This document shows, in pieces, positions 62,871 through 64,000 of a DNA stretch of 64,000 nt. The notes beneath the pieces are model-generated. The model had not been told where the DNA came from. It was given only the letters and a program-made list of their open reading frames with translations, and did no database searches. Each line of letters begins with the position of its first letter. Position 1 is the stretch's first letter. Location: NCBI GenBank assembly GCA_942490995.1, contig CALOBG010000067.1, positions 47,163-111,162 of the forward strand. Direction: 5' to 3'. The DNA is from UBA981 sp942490995 (lineage in GTDB: Bacteria > Pseudomonadota > Gammaproteobacteria > Ga0077536). The position numbers and the translations under genes are program-made.

Positions 62871-63098
62871 TCACAGTGAATCGGTCATCAGGGTGACATG
62901 CCCGAGCCGCGTCCATTTTTCGCGGCTCAGGCTGTGCAGGCACCGCTGACATTTGACCGCGACGAACCAGCCGCCTTCGGACAGCACCGGATAGCGCATC
63001 AGGGCCTCGGCGCCGCACGCCGCGCAGTTGCCGGCGACAGCTTCGCGGGCCTGCACCGGGGCCGGATCCTGCGGTCGAGGGAAAGAAAAATTGCTCAT
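62871..63098 (-). CDS. Small zinc-ribbon protein linked to the hydantoinase pair
   Basis: 75 residues from ATG 63098 (MSNFSFPRPQDPAPVQ). It has two cysteine pairs, NCAACGAEALMR (about residues 26-35) and KCQRCLHSLSRE (about residues 52-60), consistent with a zinc ribbon. It is upstream of and in line with the hydantoinase A/B pair (22-base gap), so it is likely co-transcribed and may be a third subunit like the zinc-bearing gamma subunit of acetone carboxylase. No sequence similarity to that subunit is claimed. Confidence 0.6.
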   Translation of the reverse strand: MSNFSFPRPQDPAPVQAREAVAGNCAACGAEALMRYPVLSEGGWFVAVKCQRCLHSLSREKWTRLGHVTLMTDSL

Positions 63099-63334
63099 GC
63101 AGGTGATCTCCGGGTCACATGGTGGTGGCGGCGCGGCGTTGTTGCAGCCGCTGAATTCTGGCACAAGGGGCGCGGCGCAGCCACGCTCGCACGGTGAGCG
63201 CGGGCGTGCACGCGCGGCCGCGTGTTGCATTGCACGGTACGGCGGTGGCCGGAAGCGGGTAGGATCGGTTGCGGCGCCGGGCCAAGCCCCGCCACCGATG
63301 ACCCTATCGCGCGCTGCGGCGCCGCGGACTGAAC

Positions 63335-63949
63335 ATGAAAGAAGAACTCGCCAAATATAAACACGCGCGCATCGTCGAAGTGGCGAGCGAACTGTTTTAC
63401 GAGCGCGGTTTCGTCGGCACCACCCTTGACGCTATCGCCGAGCGACTCGACGTCAACAAGCCGTTCATCTACCAGTTTTTTCGTTCCAAGCACGAGATCC
63501 TGGCCGCGGTCGTGGAACGCGAAATCAAGCGCGTGATCGATTTGCTCGATGCTTCCTATCAACGCGAAGCGACAGCCGCGCGGCGGCTGCACAGTTTCGT
63601 TGACGCCTGGGTGCGGGAAAACATCGAGTTCCGCATGATCGCGATCATCTTCTGGCAGGAACACCACCATTTTCTGCCCGAGACCGAAGAAGAAACCCGC
63701 AATCTGCAGAAAGTGCTCATTCGTCGCCTCACTGAACTGATCGAAACCGGTATCGCCAGTGGCGAGTTCGAGGTCGACAATGCGCGCCTCGCCTCCTACG
63801 CGCTGATGGGGATCGCCCAGTGGATCCCGCGCTGGTACCGGCCCGACGGCGATCTCGAAGTTGACGAGATCTGTGCCTATTTCGCCGCCCAGGCGCTGCG
63901 CATCGTGGGCTGTCATGCGGCCCCGCAGGCGCGTGTAGCACCCGGGTAG
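63335..63949 (+). CDS. TetR-family transcriptional regulator
   Basis: 204 residues. The N-terminal helix-turn-helix is typical of TetR (ELFYERGFVGTTLDAIAERLDVNKPFIYQFFRSKHEIL, residues about 18-55 with the recognition helix at KPFIYQFF). The C-terminal ligand domain is helical (EFRMIAIIFWQEHHHFLPETEEETRNLQ). It is divergent from the zinc-ribbon/hydantoinase A/B operon across a 236-base gap (63099-63334), which suggests it regulates that operon. An internal GCGTGCACGC palindrome at 63204-63213 is a weak operator candidate. Confidence 0.9.
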   Translation: MKEELAKYKHARIVEVASELFYERGFVGTTLDAIAERLDVNKPFIYQFFRSKHEILAAVVEREIKRVIDLLDASYQREATAARRLHSFVDAWVRENIEFRMIAIIFWQEHHHFLPETEEETRNLQKVLIRRLTELIETGIASGEFEVDNARLASYALMGIAQWIPRWYRPDGDLEVDEICAYFAAQALRIVGCHAAPQARVAPG

Positions 63950-64000
63950 CGCGCTCGGCTGGCCGACAAAAGCGGTGTTTGAGGGTGACAGGGCGGCCAC

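Noticed and set aside
63204..63213. GCGTGCACGC palindrome as TetR operator
   Set aside because: Ten bases in a GC-rich gap can occur by chance and it is a single copy; kept only as a weak candidate in the TetR entry.

Overview
The window is a high-GC chromosomal segment of a gammaproteobacterium. This is inferred from its gene set (class I adenylate cyclase CyaA, LapA/LapB, CsiV, FtsB, RNase T, the fused chorismate mutase-prephenate dehydratase, the PA3002-PA3004-like order mfd-csiV-mtnP) and from gene orders that resemble Pseudomonas and its relatives. It is almost entirely tightly packed housekeeping DNA. I see no transposase, integrase, phage gene, CRISPR array, tRNA or rRNA.

Layout. 1-3444: the end of a PLP decarboxylase, a SIMPL-domain exported protein, and fhs on the minus strand. 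3791-5509: a ClC chloride-channel gene broken by several frameshifts. 5653-10994: pyrG-kdsA-eno-ftsB-ispD-ispF. 10995-12800: two patches of a roughly 145-bp hairpin-forming intergenic repeat flank an Smr-domain gene and an isochorismatase-like gene. 12789-20617 (minus): purL, a secretin-domain protein, a DUF7931-like protein, purB and tas. 20692-21470: rnt, followed by a compact nested inverted repeat. 21505-23960: divergent mtaD and mtnA. 24067-35250: gyrA-pheA-tyrA-aroA-cmk-rpsA-ihfB-lapA-lapB-pyrF. 35270-39508: mfd, interrupted by about six single-base frameshifts, then csiV. 39534-44644 (minus): mtnP-hpt-DUF815 ATPase and cyaA. 44924-51721: glyA-nrdR-ribD-ribE-ribBA-ribH-nusB-thiL. 51736-64000 is accessory in character: DsrE and SoxYZ-like genes, an HpcH aldolase/RraA pair, a small secreted protein, DinB, a TPP enzyme, a short PilZ/DUF1631-like protein, a hydantoinase/oxoprolinase pair with a small zinc-ribbon gene, and a divergent TetR regulator.

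How the genes work together. mtaD, mtnP, mtnA and hpt form a complete route that deaminates methylthioadenosine, cleaves methylthioinosine, isomerises methylthioribose-1-phosphate and recaptures hypoxanthine as IMP. pheA, tyrA and aroA supply aromatic amino acids. ribD/E/BA/H make riboflavin. purL and purB act in de novo purine synthesis. kdsA and lapA/lapB contribute to LPS, and ispD/ispF to isoprenoids.

The most unusual things seen are: (i) the hairpin repeat family, whose stem arms differ between the two patches yet stay complementary; (ii) clusters of frameshifts confined to clc and mfd; (iii) an acidic tail on IHF-beta; (iv) an rpsA leader carrying an anti-Shine-Dalgarno-like motif instead of a ribosome site; and (v) the hydantoinase, zinc-ribbon and TetR cluster.
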